A stretch of 64,000 nt of DNA from the NCBI RefSeq assembly GCF_037381185.1, contig NZ_JARRQY010000034.1:28542-92541 (forward strand), in the 5' to 3' direction. Within the stretch, counting starts at the first letter, position 1. Every line of letters begins with the position of its first letter. The notes beneath the pieces are model-generated. The model had not been told where the DNA came from. It was given only the letters and a program-made list of their open reading frames with translations, and ran no database searches. Made by a program: the position numbers and the translations under genes. Origin of the DNA: Acidihalobacter_A sp037381185 (GTDB taxonomy: Bacteria; Pseudomonadota; Gammaproteobacteria; DSM-5130; Acidihalobacteraceae). This document shows, in pieces, positions 18,133 to 26,805 of the stretch.

Positions 18133-18311
18133 ACGGGTTGGGATTCTACGGAGCCCATGTCCGATCGGCAAGCCGCACCAGTGCAGCTAAGCTACATTCC
18201 TGATGTCCGTACGAGCATACGGCTTCCGCCTGAACATCGAATCGATGAACCGCATCCCGGCGACGGCCCTCGCGCGAACGCACCCGAAACGACTCAAGAG
18301 GAGGAAACGTC

Positions 18312-18893
18312 ATGGCGGGCAAGCGCCTACTCATGCTGGTCGGGGATTTCGGAGAGGACTACGAGATCATGGTTCCTTTCCAGGCACTGACCATGGTCGG
18401 GCACGAAGTCCACGCCGTCTGTCCCGACAAGAAAAAGGACCAGACGATCAAGACCGCCATCCACGACTTCGAGGGAGATCAGACCTACACCGAGAAGCCG
18501 GGCCATCGCTTCACCCTGAACGCGGATTTCGACAGCGTTGACGAAAGCAGCTACGACGGCCTGGTCATCGCCGGCGGCCGCGGGCCTGAGTACATACGCC
18601 TCAACCAGCGCGTATTGGAAATCACCCGCCACTTCGCCGACGCCGACAAGCCGATCGCGGCAATCTGCCACGGCGCGCAGGTATTGGCGGCAGCGGACGT
18701 GATCCGGGGCAAACGCCTGTCGGCCTATCCGGCCTGCGCGCCGGAGGTGCGTCTGGCCGGCGGTGAGTATGCCGACATCGGGATGGATGAGGCCGTAACC
18801 GACGGCAAACTGGTCAGCGCCCCCGCCTGACCCGCACATCCGGCGTGGATCGCCGCCTTCCTGCAGGTCTTAGGCACACGCATCGAGCCCTGA
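18312..18893 (+). pseudogene. DJ-1/PfpI family protein with TGA near its C-terminus
   Basis: Glutamine-amidotransferase-like fold protein; relatives are deglycases, chaperones or intracellular proteases, so the role is uncertain. Strong RBS AAGAGGAGG just upstream of ATG 18312. The nucleophile elbow is AAICHGAQVL (Cys ~119) with the acidic residue of FGEDYE near residue 15. The frame stops at 18828-18830 (TGA) after LVSAPA, but reading on gives PAHPAWIAAFLQVLGTRIEP and a stop at 18891, the family's usual ~193 residues. The stop sits where Trp is expected. The shortened product lacks the last helix and ~20 residues and might still fold. Confidence 0.85.
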
Positions 18894-18931
18894 GAGAACG
18901 AACGATCCATGCGGAAAACGGGGTAATGCTC

Positions 18932-19029
18932 GGACCCCGCCAATGGGCCAAGGCAGGACGAGAGGGAAAGCAGGCGACGGCTAACCCTTTTCAAGCGACT
19001 CAGTGTCGCCGCCTCCATTGGCGGGGTCC
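18932..19029. repeat. 15-bp perfect inverted repeat, nested stems
   Basis: GGACCCCGCCAATGG (18932-18946) and its exact reverse complement (19015-19029) enclose 68 bases. Inside, GGCGAC (18973-18978) and GTCGCC (19005-19010) can pair too. GGTCCA/TGGACC (19025-19038) forms a further small palindrome. It lies between the DJ-1 gene and the convergent ntrC end. It could be a small non-autonomous mobile element or a structured terminator; no T-tract follows on either strand. Confidence 0.6.
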
Positions 19030-19119
19030 ACATGGACCACCGCAACGCGTACGCCACGGCGGACAATCAATGCAAACCCCACCCATGGGCCCGACGTCGA
19101 TACGCCGCTAACGCCAACC

Positions 19120-20565
19120 TCAGGAAGAAGTCTCCTCCATCTCCTCGTCCTCGCTGTCCTCCGCGACCATGCCCAGCTCCTTGATCTTGCGCGTCAGCGT
19201 GTTGCGCCCCCACCCCAACAGCTTGGATGCCTCTTGGCGGCGCCCACCGGTCCGATGCAGCGCGGCTTCGATCAGAATGCGCTCCAAGCGTGGCAGTGCC
19301 ACATCGAGCAACGGCTCATCCGCCATGGCCACGTGGCGCTGCGCCCAGCGCGCCAGCGGCGCCTCCCAATCCAGGCCTTCGCTCGAGGCCTGACGCTGAC
19401 GCAACTCCGGCGGCAGATCCTCCAGATGCAACTCGTTGCCGGTAGCCATCACCGTCAGCCAGCGGCAGGTGTTTTCCAACTCGCGCACGTTGCCGGGCCA
19501 GGGATAGTGGACGAGGTGCTCTATCACCTCCGGCAGCGGCAGCTTGGGCGTGGTGTCCAGCTCCTGCGCAGCCTGCTGGAGGAAATGCTCGAGCAGAATA
19601 GGAATGTCCTCGGGGCGCTCACGCAGCGGCGGGAGGCGCAACCGGATTACGTTCAGACGATGCAGCAGATCCTCGCGGAACTGCCCTTCGGCGACTCTGC
19701 GTTCGAGATTCTGGTGTGTCGCCGCGATGATGCGCACGTCGACACGAATCGGCGTGTGTCCGCCAACACGGTAGAACTCGCCATCGGCCAACACGCGCAG
19801 CAGGCGCGTCTGCAGCTCCGGCGGCATATCGCCGATTTCGTCCAGAAACAACGTGCCGCCATCGGCCTGCTCGAAACGGCCGCGGCGCTGCGTCTGCGCG
19901 CCCGTGAAGGCCCCTTTCTCGTGGCCGAACAATTCCGACTCCAGCAGATCGCGCGGAATCGCCGCGGTATTCAGCGCGATATACGGCCCTCCGGCCCGCG
20001 GGCTGTGTTGATGCAATGCACGCGCGATAAGCTCCTTGCCGGTGCCGGATTCGCCCGTGATCAGCACCGTGATGTTGGAGCGTGCCAAACGGCCGATCGC
20101 CCGGAACACCTCCTGCATTGCGGGCGCTTCGCCAATGATGCCGGCGCCATCCTCAAGCGACTCGCTGACGCGCGGCACTGGGCGCTCGCGCGCACGCTGC
20201 ACGGCACGGCGGGCAAGTTCGACCGCTTCGTCCACGTCGAACGGCTTGGGCAGATATTCGAACGCCCCGCCCTGATAGGCGGCGACAGCGGCATCCAGGT
20301 CAGAATGCGCCGTAATGATGATGACGGGCAGCTCCGGATGTCCTATATGGATCCGCTCGAGCAGTTCGAGCCCGTCCATGCCCGGCATGCGGATATCGCT
20401 GATGACGGCGTCCGGGCGCTCATGCTCAAGCTGTTGCAGCACCGATTCGGCGTCGCTGAAGCTGTGTACGTCGAACCCCGAACCGCTCAGGGCACGCTCC
20501 AGCACCCACCGAATGGAGCGATCGTCATCGACAACCCAGAGACTACCGTTGTGGCTGACATTCAT
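19120..20565 (-). CDS. ntrC: NtrC (GlnG) nitrogen response regulator
   Basis: Sigma-54 activator of 481 residues from ATG 20565 (MNVSHNGSLW), which overlaps the ntrB stop by ATGA. Receiver domain with phospho-acceptor Asp57 (VISDIRMPGMDG); AAA+ domain with GESGTGKEL Walker A and GAFTGA sigma-54 contact loop; Fis-type HTH at the end (GGRRQEASKLLGWGRNTLTRKIKELG). Phosphorylated by NtrB under nitrogen limitation. Its likely target, the glnA promoter with two matching sites, is in this window. The longer upstream frame is part of ntrB. Confidence 0.96.
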   Translation of the reverse strand: MNVSHNGSLWVVDDDRSIRWVLERALSGSGFDVHSFSDAESVLQQLEHERPDAVISDIRMPGMDGLELLERIHIGHPELPVIIITAHSDLDAAVAAYQGGAFEYLPKPFDVDEAVELARRAVQRARERPVPRVSESLEDGAGIIGEAPAMQEVFRAIGRLARSNITVLITGESGTGKELIARALHQHSPRAGGPYIALNTAAIPRDLLESELFGHEKGAFTGAQTQRRGRFEQADGGTLFLDEIGDMPPELQTRLLRVLADGEFYRVGGHTPIRVDVRIIAATHQNLERRVAEGQFREDLLHRLNVIRLRLPPLRERPEDIPILLEHFLQQAAQELDTTPKLPLPEVIEHLVHYPWPGNVRELENTCRWLTVMATGNELHLEDLPPELRQRQASSEGLDWEAPLARWAQRHVAMADEPLLDVALPRLERILIEAALHRTGGRRQEASKLLGWGRNTLTRKIKELGMVAEDSEDEEMEETSS

Positions 20566-21641
20566 GCATTTGCCTCCAAAGGCAAAAGGAGGGTGAAAAC
20601 GGTATGGCCGGGACGCGACTGGCACTCGATCAGACCGCCATGCTGCGTGACCAGCGATTGAGAAATGGCCAGACCCAGACCGGTTCCGCCAGCCTGACCC
20701 GAAACCATGGGATAAAACATGCGTTCGATGAGATTGTCGGGAATGCCTGGGCCGTTGTCGTGCACCTCGATCACCGCGATAAGCCGGTGACGCGTACCGC
20801 CGATGGTGTAGTTGCGCGCGATGCGCGTGCGCATGAGGATCTCGCCACGCCCCTCGAGCGCATGCACCGCGTTCTGTACGATGTTGAGCACCGCCTGGAT
20901 GATCATGTCGCGGTCTATGTACAGATCGGGAATGCTCGGATCGTAGTCCGTGTTGAGCGCAATGCCTCCCGGCGACTCGACGCCGACCAGCTGTCTGACG
21001 CGCTCGAGAATCTCGTGCACGTTGACCGACTCCATGCGCGGACGGCTGTTGGGGCCCAGCATCCGGTCCACCAGCGCCCGCAGGCGGTCCGCCTCGCTGA
21101 TGATGATGCCGGTGTATTCGCGCAGGCCCTCGGAATCCAACTCGCGTTCGAGCAGTTGCGCGGCGCCGCGCAGGCCGCTCAAAGGATTCTTTATTTCGTG
21201 CGCCAGACCGCGCAACAGACGACGCGCCGTCGCCTGCTGGGTCAGCAGGCGTTTTTCCCGCGTAATCCGCAGCTGACGATCGATCTGGCTGAGTTCGAGC
21301 AGCAAACCCTCGACCGCCTCACCGGTAATCCAAGGTGAAAGCGTGCAATCCACTGTGACGTCGCGTGCGCCGGGCAAAGTGAGCGTTTTCTCACGTTCGG
21401 TCTGCGGATGGATGCTCGCCATGACTTCTCGCATCGCTTCCACAAATCCGTTGCCATCCGAAAACATCGCTTCAGCCGGCTGACCCAACATGTTTTGCGC
21501 ACTGTGTTCCAGTAGCATCTCGCCGGCGGGATTGAGGTATACGAGACGCAGATCCCGGTCGAACATGAACACCGAAGTGGTCAGTCCGTCCAGAATCGCG
21601 TGCGCGTCGATCGTGCCAGTTTGAAGTGCAATCTGATTCAT
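20562..21641 (-). CDS. ntrB: NtrB (GlnL) nitrogen sensor kinase
   Basis: PAS-containing cytoplasmic histidine kinase/phosphatase, 359 residues from ATG 21641 (MNQIALQTG). N-terminal PAS (~residues 12-120), phospho-acceptor His in HEIKNPLSGLRGAAQLLE, HATPase with GPGIPD and GTGLGLAISQSL. It responds to PII proteins in this family and controls NtrC. Co-transcribed with ntrC by a 4-base stop/start overlap. Confidence 0.95.
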   Translation of the reverse strand: MNQIALQTGTIDAHAILDGLTTSVFMFDRDLRLVYLNPAGEMLLEHSAQNMLGQPAEAMFSDGNGFVEAMREVMASIHPQTEREKTLTLPGARDVTVDCTLSPWITGEAVEGLLLELSQIDRQLRITREKRLLTQQATARRLLRGLAHEIKNPLSGLRGAAQLLERELDSEGLREYTGIIISEADRLRALVDRMLGPNSRPRMESVNVHEILERVRQLVGVESPGGIALNTDYDPSIPDLYIDRDMIIQAVLNIVQNAVHALEGRGEILMRTRIARNYTIGGTRHRLIAVIEVHDNGPGIPDNLIERMFYPMVSGQAGGTGLGLAISQSLVTQHGGLIECQSRPGHTVFTLLLPLEANA

Positions 21642-21908
21642 CAAGGCATCATAAAGCCGCCCTACCGGGGCATATCGAACGCTCAAGCAATATCCGCGCC
21701 CACCCATAGCCCCGCCAAGCCGCTCCCCTACGGACTAGAACGCACCATTGTCGGGCGAAACGCCCCAAATAGGGGCTGTATATCGGAGGACAGAAAAGGC
21801 ACAGAACCCGCCGCAGCAGAACGCACGGCTCCAATCCGGGAGCCGGCCAAGCGCTGGCCGCCGCACCCACGAGGAGTCCAGCGCGTCGCGCAATAGCGTG
21901 AGCAGGCC

Positions 21909-22463
21909 CTAAGGAGCCGATCCGGCCGGCTTCTTGAACAGAATCGAATGGCGCAACACGTAAAAAGTGATCGCCTTGGAACGACGCAACACCTGGCCCT
22001 GCACATCCGTCAGCACGACATAGGCGTGATGAGCCCCACGATCTAGATTCTGTTGCCGAACATCGAGCGAACGGCCGACGTAGACGACTTTTTCATCGAG
22101 ATACAACTGCAGCGCCTGCCCCTTGGCAAGTTCCGGGCTGACCTGCAGCTTGATGGTGATATCGCCATTGTTCGCACGCAGGGCCTGCTCGTTCTTGGGG
22201 CTGACGATGCGCAGCTGCGGCTTGGCCTGCTCGGTGACGGCCGGAGCGCTCTGCGGCGCCGCCTGCGCGGCCGAATTGGGAGCAGGGGCGGCCGGCACGG
22301 TATTCAGAGGCTTGAGTTCAACCGAGTGCGACGCCACGCCCGACGGAGGCTTCTGGTCGGAAAAGACGGTATTGCCCTGGGCATCGGTCCAACTGTAGAT
22401 CTGCGCCCCCACCGCGACAGGCAGGGCCAGGCAAACGACCAGGAAAAGCAATAAACGCTGCAT
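21909..22463 (-). CDS. DUF4124 domain-containing secreted protein
   Basis: 184 residues from ATG 22463 (MQRLLLFLVVCLALPVAVGA), a clear Sec signal peptide. DUF4124 follows (IYSWTDAQGNTVFSDQKPP, ~residues 20-40), then a low-complexity Ala/Pro linker and a C-terminal Ig-like part. Function is unknown; in many gammaproteobacteria a DUF4124 gene sits between glnA and ntrBC, as here. The 267 bases between its stop and ntrB contain no gene; they hold only a lone NtrC half-site (TGGTGC on the minus strand near 21748). Confidence 0.85.
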   Translation of the reverse strand: MQRLLLFLVVCLALPVAVGAQIYSWTDAQGNTVFSDQKPPSGVASHSVELKPLNTVPAAPAPNSAAQAAPQSAPAVTEQAKPQLRIVSPKNEQALRANNGDITIKLQVSPELAKGQALQLYLDEKVVYVGRSLDVRQQNLDRGAHHAYVVLTDVQGQVLRRSKAITFYVLRHSILFKKPAGSAP

Positions 22464-22556
22464 GCCTTGAGCATAGGCGCTGCACGGCGCTCGCCGCAAG
22501 CCGCATTCGTCGGCCTGGAGTGACCATCGAAACGGCGCACGCATAAAGACCAGCAC

Positions 22557-22583
22557 AAAAAAGAAACGCCCCGTGCGGGGCGT
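22557..22583 (-). terminator. Rho-independent terminator of glnA
   Basis: On the minus strand the 7-bp GC stem ACGCCCC/GGGGCGT with a 4-base loop (22566-22583) is followed by a T-rich run (22565-22557). It lies 30-57 bases past the glnA stop, so most glnA transcripts should end before DUF4124-ntrBC. Confidence 0.85.
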
Positions 22584-22613
22584 CTCCGTGACAAACCGCT
22601 GCGCCTGAACGGC

Positions 22614-24023
22614 TCAGAGGCTGTAATACATATCGAATTCCGCCGGATGCGTGGTCATGCGCAGGCGCGTGACCTCCTCCATCTTGAGTTCGATGTAGGC
22701 ATCGATGGCGTCGTCGGTGAACACGTCGCCGGCCTTCAGGAAGTCGCGGTCGGCGTCGAGCGCGGCCAGGGCCTGCTCCAGCGAGCTGCACACCTGAGGA
22801 ATCTTCTTTTCTTCCTCCGGCGGCAGGTCGTACAGGTTCTTGTCCATGGCTTCGCCGGGATGGATCTTGTTCTGGATGCCATCCAGGCCGGCCATCAGCA
22901 TGGCCGTGAAGGAGAAGTAGGGATTGCCGGTCGAATCCGGGAAACGAACCTCGATACGGCGCGCCTTCGGGCTGGACACCCACGGCACACGGATCGAAGC
23001 GGAACGGTTGCGCGCGGAATACGCGAGCATCACCGGCGCCTCGAAACCCGGAACCAGACGCTTGTAGCTGTTGGTCGATGCATTCGCGAAGGCGTTGATC
23101 GCCTGAGCATGCTTGATGATGCCGCCAATGTAGAACAGCGCCGTTTCGGACAGGCCGCCGTACAGATCGCCGGCGAACAAGTTGACGCCGCCCTTGGACA
23201 GCGACTGGTGCACGTGCATGCCGTTGCCGTTGTCGCCGACCAGCGGCTTGGGCATGAAGGTGGCGGTCTTACCGTAGTTATGGGCGACGTTCTGGATGGT
23301 GTATTTCATAATCTGGTTCCAGTCCGCTCGCTTGACCAGCGTGCTGAACTGCGTGCCGATCTCGCACTGTCCCGCAGTCGCCACCTCGTGATGGTGCACT
23401 TCGACGGGCACACCCATTTCCTCGAGCACTTCGCACATCGCCGAGCGCAGATCCTGCAGCGAATCGACCGGCGGCACCGGGAAGTAACCGCCCTTTACGC
23501 CGGGACGGTGACCGATGTTGCCTTCCTCGAACACTTTCTCGGAGTTCCAGCCAGCCTCGTCGGAGTCGATGCTGTAGAAGGCGCCGCCCATCTCGGTGCC
23601 CCAGCGCACATCATCGAACACGAAGAACTCGGGCTCGGGGCCGAAGAATGCGGTGTCGGCGATACCGGTGGACTTCAGGTAGGCCTCGGCGCGCTTGGCG
23701 ATGGAACGCGGGTCGCGCTCGTAGCCCTGCATGTTGGAAGGCTCGATGATGTCGCAGCGCAGGTTCAGGGTGGTCTCGTTGAAAAACGGATCGATGACCG
23801 CGCTACCTGCGTCGGGCATCAGAATCATGTCGGAAGCCTCGATGCCCTTCCAACCCGCGATGGAGGAGCCGTCGAACATCTTGCCGTCCTCGAAAAGGCC
23901 CTCGTCGACGGTGCTGGACGGCACGCTCACGTGCTGCTCTTTGCCGCGGGTATCGGTGAAGCGGAAGTCGACGTATTTGACGTCGTATTCCTTGATCATG
24001 TTCAGAACGTCTGTCGGGGACAT
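22614..24023 (-). CDS. glnA: Glutamine synthetase type I
   Basis: ATP-dependent ligation of ammonia to glutamate, dodecameric and cytoplasmic; 469 residues from ATG 24023 (MSPTDVLNMIKEYDV), preceded by GAGGAG. Longer in-frame starts overlap the promoter. Typical features: FDGSSIAGW near the start, NGNGMHVHQSL (substrate/metal site), and the adenylylation tyrosine in MDKNLYDLPPEE, so activity is expected to be controlled by GlnE. Transcription is predicted from a sigma-54 promoter with NtrC sites upstream. Confidence 0.97.
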   Translation of the reverse strand: MSPTDVLNMIKEYDVKYVDFRFTDTRGKEQHVSVPSSTVDEGLFEDGKMFDGSSIAGWKGIEASDMILMPDAGSAVIDPFFNETTLNLRCDIIEPSNMQGYERDPRSIAKRAEAYLKSTGIADTAFFGPEPEFFVFDDVRWGTEMGGAFYSIDSDEAGWNSEKVFEEGNIGHRPGVKGGYFPVPPVDSLQDLRSAMCEVLEEMGVPVEVHHHEVATAGQCEIGTQFSTLVKRADWNQIMKYTIQNVAHNYGKTATFMPKPLVGDNGNGMHVHQSLSKGGVNLFAGDLYGGLSETALFYIGGIIKHAQAINAFANASTNSYKRLVPGFEAPVMLAYSARNRSASIRVPWVSSPKARRIEVRFPDSTGNPYFSFTAMLMAGLDGIQNKIHPGEAMDKNLYDLPPEEEKKIPQVCSSLEQALAALDADRDFLKAGDVFTDDAIDAYIELKMEEVTRLRMTTHPAEFDMYYSL

Positions 24024-24102
24024 GCTAATGGACTCCTCACGCGTGGAACGTTTCTCGAAATGGACAGGCATCGCTCCAGCAATGCTCCTGCTCGACGGTC
24101 AT

Positions 24103-24120
24103 AAGCAGAAATAATGCCAA
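24103..24120 (-). promoter_or_regulatory. Sigma-54 promoter of glnA
   Basis: The minus strand reads TTGGCATTATTTCTGCTT: GG (24118/24117) and GC (24106/24105) are spaced as -24/-12, matching TGGCAC-N5-TTGC with small deviations. The start site would be near 24093, giving a ~70-base leader to glnA. Confidence 0.85.
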
Positions 24121-24172
24121 GCCCGGCAAGCTCCCGCCACCAGGATTTGCCGGAACGACCCAAATGCTTGCC

Positions 24173-24187
24173 GCACCAATCTAGTGC
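24173..24187 (-). promoter_or_regulatory. NtrC binding site 1
   Basis: Minus strand GCACTAGATTGGTGC, a near-palindrome matching the NtrC consensus GCAC-N7-GTGC. Centred about 87 bases upstream of the predicted glnA start. Confidence 0.85.
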
Positions 24188-24202
24188 AACAAAATCGTTT
24201 TC

Positions 24203-24218
24203 GCACCAAATTAGGTGC
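24203..24218 (-). promoter_or_regulatory. NtrC binding site 2, overlapping the CDF stop codon
   Basis: Minus strand GCACCTAATTTGGTGC. Site centres are about 30 bases (three helical turns) apart, as expected for cooperative NtrC binding. The TAA of the upstream metal-exporter gene (24211-24213) lies inside it. Confidence 0.8.
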
Positions 24219-25377
24219 TTGCACAGCGGAAATAGACCATCACCTCTCCAACCTCCGGCAAGGTCTTGGACGCTTCGGTCAATTCGTGTGCAATCTGCTT
24301 CGCCTCCTTCGTCCCGGACATTTCGCGCAGGGACAGAAACAACTCCAGATGAACATGGCCGTCTAGGTAATGCAGGCCGACATTCTCCAGCAGGGAGGCC
24401 GCGGGAATCTGCCCCCACTGCGCCCGCAGGCGACTCATCAATTCGCCGCGCAGCGGCAATCTCGCACAAGCCGCCTCACGCTCGTCATCCTCGGGATCGA
24501 TGTGGACGGTAACGTCCGACATCTCCTCGAATTCTTCGATCAAGCGGTGCTCGACGGCTTCGCTGATCCGATGCCCCTCGGACACGCTGATACGGGAATT
24601 GACCAGAATGTGCACGTCCGCCAGCGCTTCGCCGCCCATGCGGCGCGTGCGCAACATGTGCAGACCGCTGACACCATCGGTATCGAGAATGGTACGCCTG
24701 ATCGCCTCGACCTCCTCGGGCTCCAGCCCGGTATCGATAAGCTCGCGCACACCGCTGGAGGCCAGCTGCCAACCGATGCGCGCAATCATGACCGCGACCA
24801 CGATGGCCGCTATCGCATCCAGGTAGGGCAAGCCGAGCAACGTGCCGCCGATGCCGGCGAACACCACCAGCGAGGAAAACACGTCGGAGCGATGATGCCA
24901 GGCGTTGGCCCGCAACAGACTGGAGCGCACGCGCTTGGCGACATGCACGGTGTAGTGGTAGAGCGCTTCCTTGGACACGATGGCGAGCGCGGCGAAAGCC
25001 AGAGCCAGAGGCTCCGGATCGAACAGACGTCCCGGATGGAACAAACGCTCTCCGGCATTGAAACCGATCGCCACAGCCACGCCGACCAGGGCCAGGCCGA
25101 CGAACACCGACCCCAAGGTCTCGATGCGGCGATGGCCGTAGGGGTGTTCCTCGTCGGCATCCTGGCTTCCTTGCTTGGCCGCGAACAACACGACCGCATC
25201 GCTGATCAGATCGGAGAGCGTATGCAAGCCATCCGCGATCAAAGCCTGGGAATGTGCGAAGACGCCGCCAGTGATCTGTGCGGCGGACACCACGACATTG
25301 ACCAACGCGCCGACCAGAGTGACACGCCGCATCGCGGCGAAGCGGACATCGGGGGTGGAAAGGTCGGAGTCGGGCAT
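24211..25377 (-). CDS. Cation diffusion facilitator metal exporter
   Basis: Inner-membrane divalent-metal/proton antiporter of the CDF family, 388 residues from ATG 25377 (MPDSDLSTPDVRF). Six hydrophobic segments span residues ~15-230; metal-site residues are in LIADGLHTLSDLISD and NAWHHRSDVFSSL; a cytoplasmic C-terminal dimerisation domain follows, with His-containing metal positions (VHIDPED). The metal cannot be predicted with certainty (Fe, Zn, Mn or Co). Downstream of tusA on the same strand, 50 bases apart; its 3' end overlaps glnA regulatory DNA. Confidence 0.9.
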   Translation of the reverse strand: MPDSDLSTPDVRFAAMRRVTLVGALVNVVVSAAQITGGVFAHSQALIADGLHTLSDLISDAVVLFAAKQGSQDADEEHPYGHRRIETLGSVFVGLALVGVAVAIGFNAGERLFHPGRLFDPEPLALAFAALAIVSKEALYHYTVHVAKRVRSSLLRANAWHHRSDVFSSLVVFAGIGGTLLGLPYLDAIAAIVVAVMIARIGWQLASSGVRELIDTGLEPEEVEAIRRTILDTDGVSGLHMLRTRRMGGEALADVHILVNSRISVSEGHRISEAVEHRLIEEFEEMSDVTVHIDPEDDEREAACARLPLRGELMSRLRAQWGQIPAASLLENVGLHYLDGHVHLELFLSLREMSGTKEAKQIAHELTEASKTLPEVGEVMVYFRCAST

Positions 25378-25427
25378 CAGGCGATGGGTCAAGATGGCGG
25401 AACGGCGATTATGCCATAGCCGTGCGC

Positions 25428-25661
25428 TCAGCCGAGCTCGATCAGAATCTCCACTTCGCCATCGATCTCCTGCGTCTCGATCACACGGTGGCCGTGTACA
25501 CGGCACCACGCCGGGACATCGGCCAGAGCGCCCGGATCGGTGCAGAAAACCCGCAGCCGGTCACCTGTCGCCAGCCCCTTAACCCGATCCTGCACGCGGA
25601 TCACCGGCATCGGGCAGAGCAGCCGGCGCGCGTCGAGTTGGTACTCGGAGGACTCAGACAT
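25428..25661 (-). CDS. tusA: TusA-family sulfur carrier
   Basis: Small cytoplasmic persulfide carrier of 77 residues from ATG 25661 (MSESSEYQLDARRLLCPMPVIR). The active cysteine is in the CPMP motif. TusA proteins pass sulfur from desulfurases or rhodaneses to tRNA thiolation enzymes, and in sulfur oxidisers to the Dsr/sHdr pathways. Its start overlaps the stop of the PP-loop gene by 8 bases, which argues for a dedicated pairing with that enzyme. Confidence 0.88.
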   Translation of the reverse strand: MSESSEYQLDARRLLCPMPVIRVQDRVKGLATGDRLRVFCTDPGALADVPAWCRVHGHRVIETQEIDGEVEILIELG

Positions 25662-26697
25662 ACCAGCTCTGCGCGACGTCACCAATCGGAAGCGGCGCAA
25701 TGTTCAAGCGCCGCGGCTCGTCACCGGGCTGCGTGACGGCGACTTCGACGCTTGCAGCGTCGCGGCCCTGACTGAAGCGCGCCACGATCCGCGCAGCCAG
25801 GGTCAGGTCCTCGGCGCTGAGATACTCGCCTTCGACCAGGGTCAGCGGCCCACCATGACTGATCGGGTGCAGATGCGTAAATTGCTTGCGATAACCCTCA
25901 AGGAAGCGCGACTCGCCTTCCTCGCGGGCGACGATGAGCTTGAAATGTGGACGGGGGCGCAAGTGGCGCCCCACCTTGAGCAGCATGATGTCGTCGAGTT
26001 CGTAGCGCTTTTCACCGCGGTGCTGCCACAGATCGGCGAGCTTGCGCGAATAGCTCTCGTCCGTGAGAAAGCAGCAGCCTCCAGCGGGCTGCGCATAGTC
26101 CTCCAAACCGAAACGCTCGGCCAGCGCCATCTGCGGCTTGCGCGAGCGACCCGAGAAGTTGAATAGCTGCTCCCGGCCCACCCAGCCCTCTCGCTCTGGC
26201 AGAGTAGGCGCCAGATTCTTCGCGCACAGAGGGCGCAGCAGCAGATCGTCCGCCCCCGATTCGCGCGCAACGATCGGCATGGTTTGCTTGCGCTGTGACT
26301 TGGGCCTCTGGCCGATCACCTCGCCCGTGATAATGAAATCGAAGCCATTGGCCTGCATCCATTCGCGCGCCTTGCCGACCATGAAGACCTTGCAGTCCAG
26401 ACAGGGATTGAGATTGGCCCCGTAGCCGTGCTTCGGGTTGAGCACCACATCCTTGTATTCCTCAACGATGTCGACGATGTGCAGGCGGATGCCGAGCTGC
26501 TCGGCAACCCACAGTGCGTTATTGCGCTTCGGTTTGGCTCGGTCCTGCTTGCGGATGGCGTGTGTGTGTCCCTCCACGCAGAACCCGGTGAAGAAGTTGA
26601 TGCCTTCGACGTGCACGCCCTGTTCCATTACGGCACGGGTAGCGAGCATGGAATCCAGGCCGCCGGAGATCAGAGCTACTGCCTTGCGTTGAGTCAT
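25654..26697 (-). CDS. PP-loop tRNA sulfurtransferase with NFACT-R-like C-terminus
   Basis: 347 residues. The N-terminal ATP-pyrophosphatase domain carries the PP-loop SGGLDS (residues ~11-16). NPCLDCK (~97-103) and GGCC (~202-205) give cysteines that could carry sulfur or bind a metal. The C-terminal ~150 residues resemble the NFACT-R_2/DUF814 RNA-binding-type domain found on ThiI/MnmA-like proteins in sulfur bacteria. It is not a standard MnmA, ThiI or TtcA: it lacks the THUMP domain and the usual length. Probable activity is ATP-dependent thiolation of tRNA with sulfur from the overlapping TusA. Specific base unknown. Confidence 0.75.
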   Translation of the reverse strand: MTQRKAVALISGGLDSMLATRAVMEQGVHVEGINFFTGFCVEGHTHAIRKQDRAKPKRNNALWVAEQLGIRLHIVDIVEEYKDVVLNPKHGYGANLNPCLDCKVFMVGKAREWMQANGFDFIITGEVIGQRPKSQRKQTMPIVARESGADDLLLRPLCAKNLAPTLPEREGWVGREQLFNFSGRSRKPQMALAERFGLEDYAQPAGGCCFLTDESYSRKLADLWQHRGEKRYELDDIMLLKVGRHLRPRPHFKLIVAREEGESRFLEGYRKQFTHLHPISHGGPLTLVEGEYLSAEDLTLAARIVARFSQGRDAASVEVAVTQPGDEPRRLNIAPLPIGDVAQSWYV

Positions 26698-26805
26698 ACG
26701 AGCGATTCTGGCGAAACTGCGCTAACTTGAGCAATTGGGTGCGAGATTTTAGCAAAGGGGAAGTTGATCCGCCTGGGTGTATCTCGCTAGAGGGCCGCGA
26801 TGACT

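Noticed and set aside
18010..18390. Protein-coding frame across the tRNA region
   Set aside because: It runs antisense through tRNA-Gly and into the DJ-1 gene in another frame.
14277..18830. TGA recoded as tryptophan in this organism
   Set aside because: TGA ends many intact genes here (NRPS, MFS, AbiEii, polA, ntrB), and one of the three premature stops is TAG.
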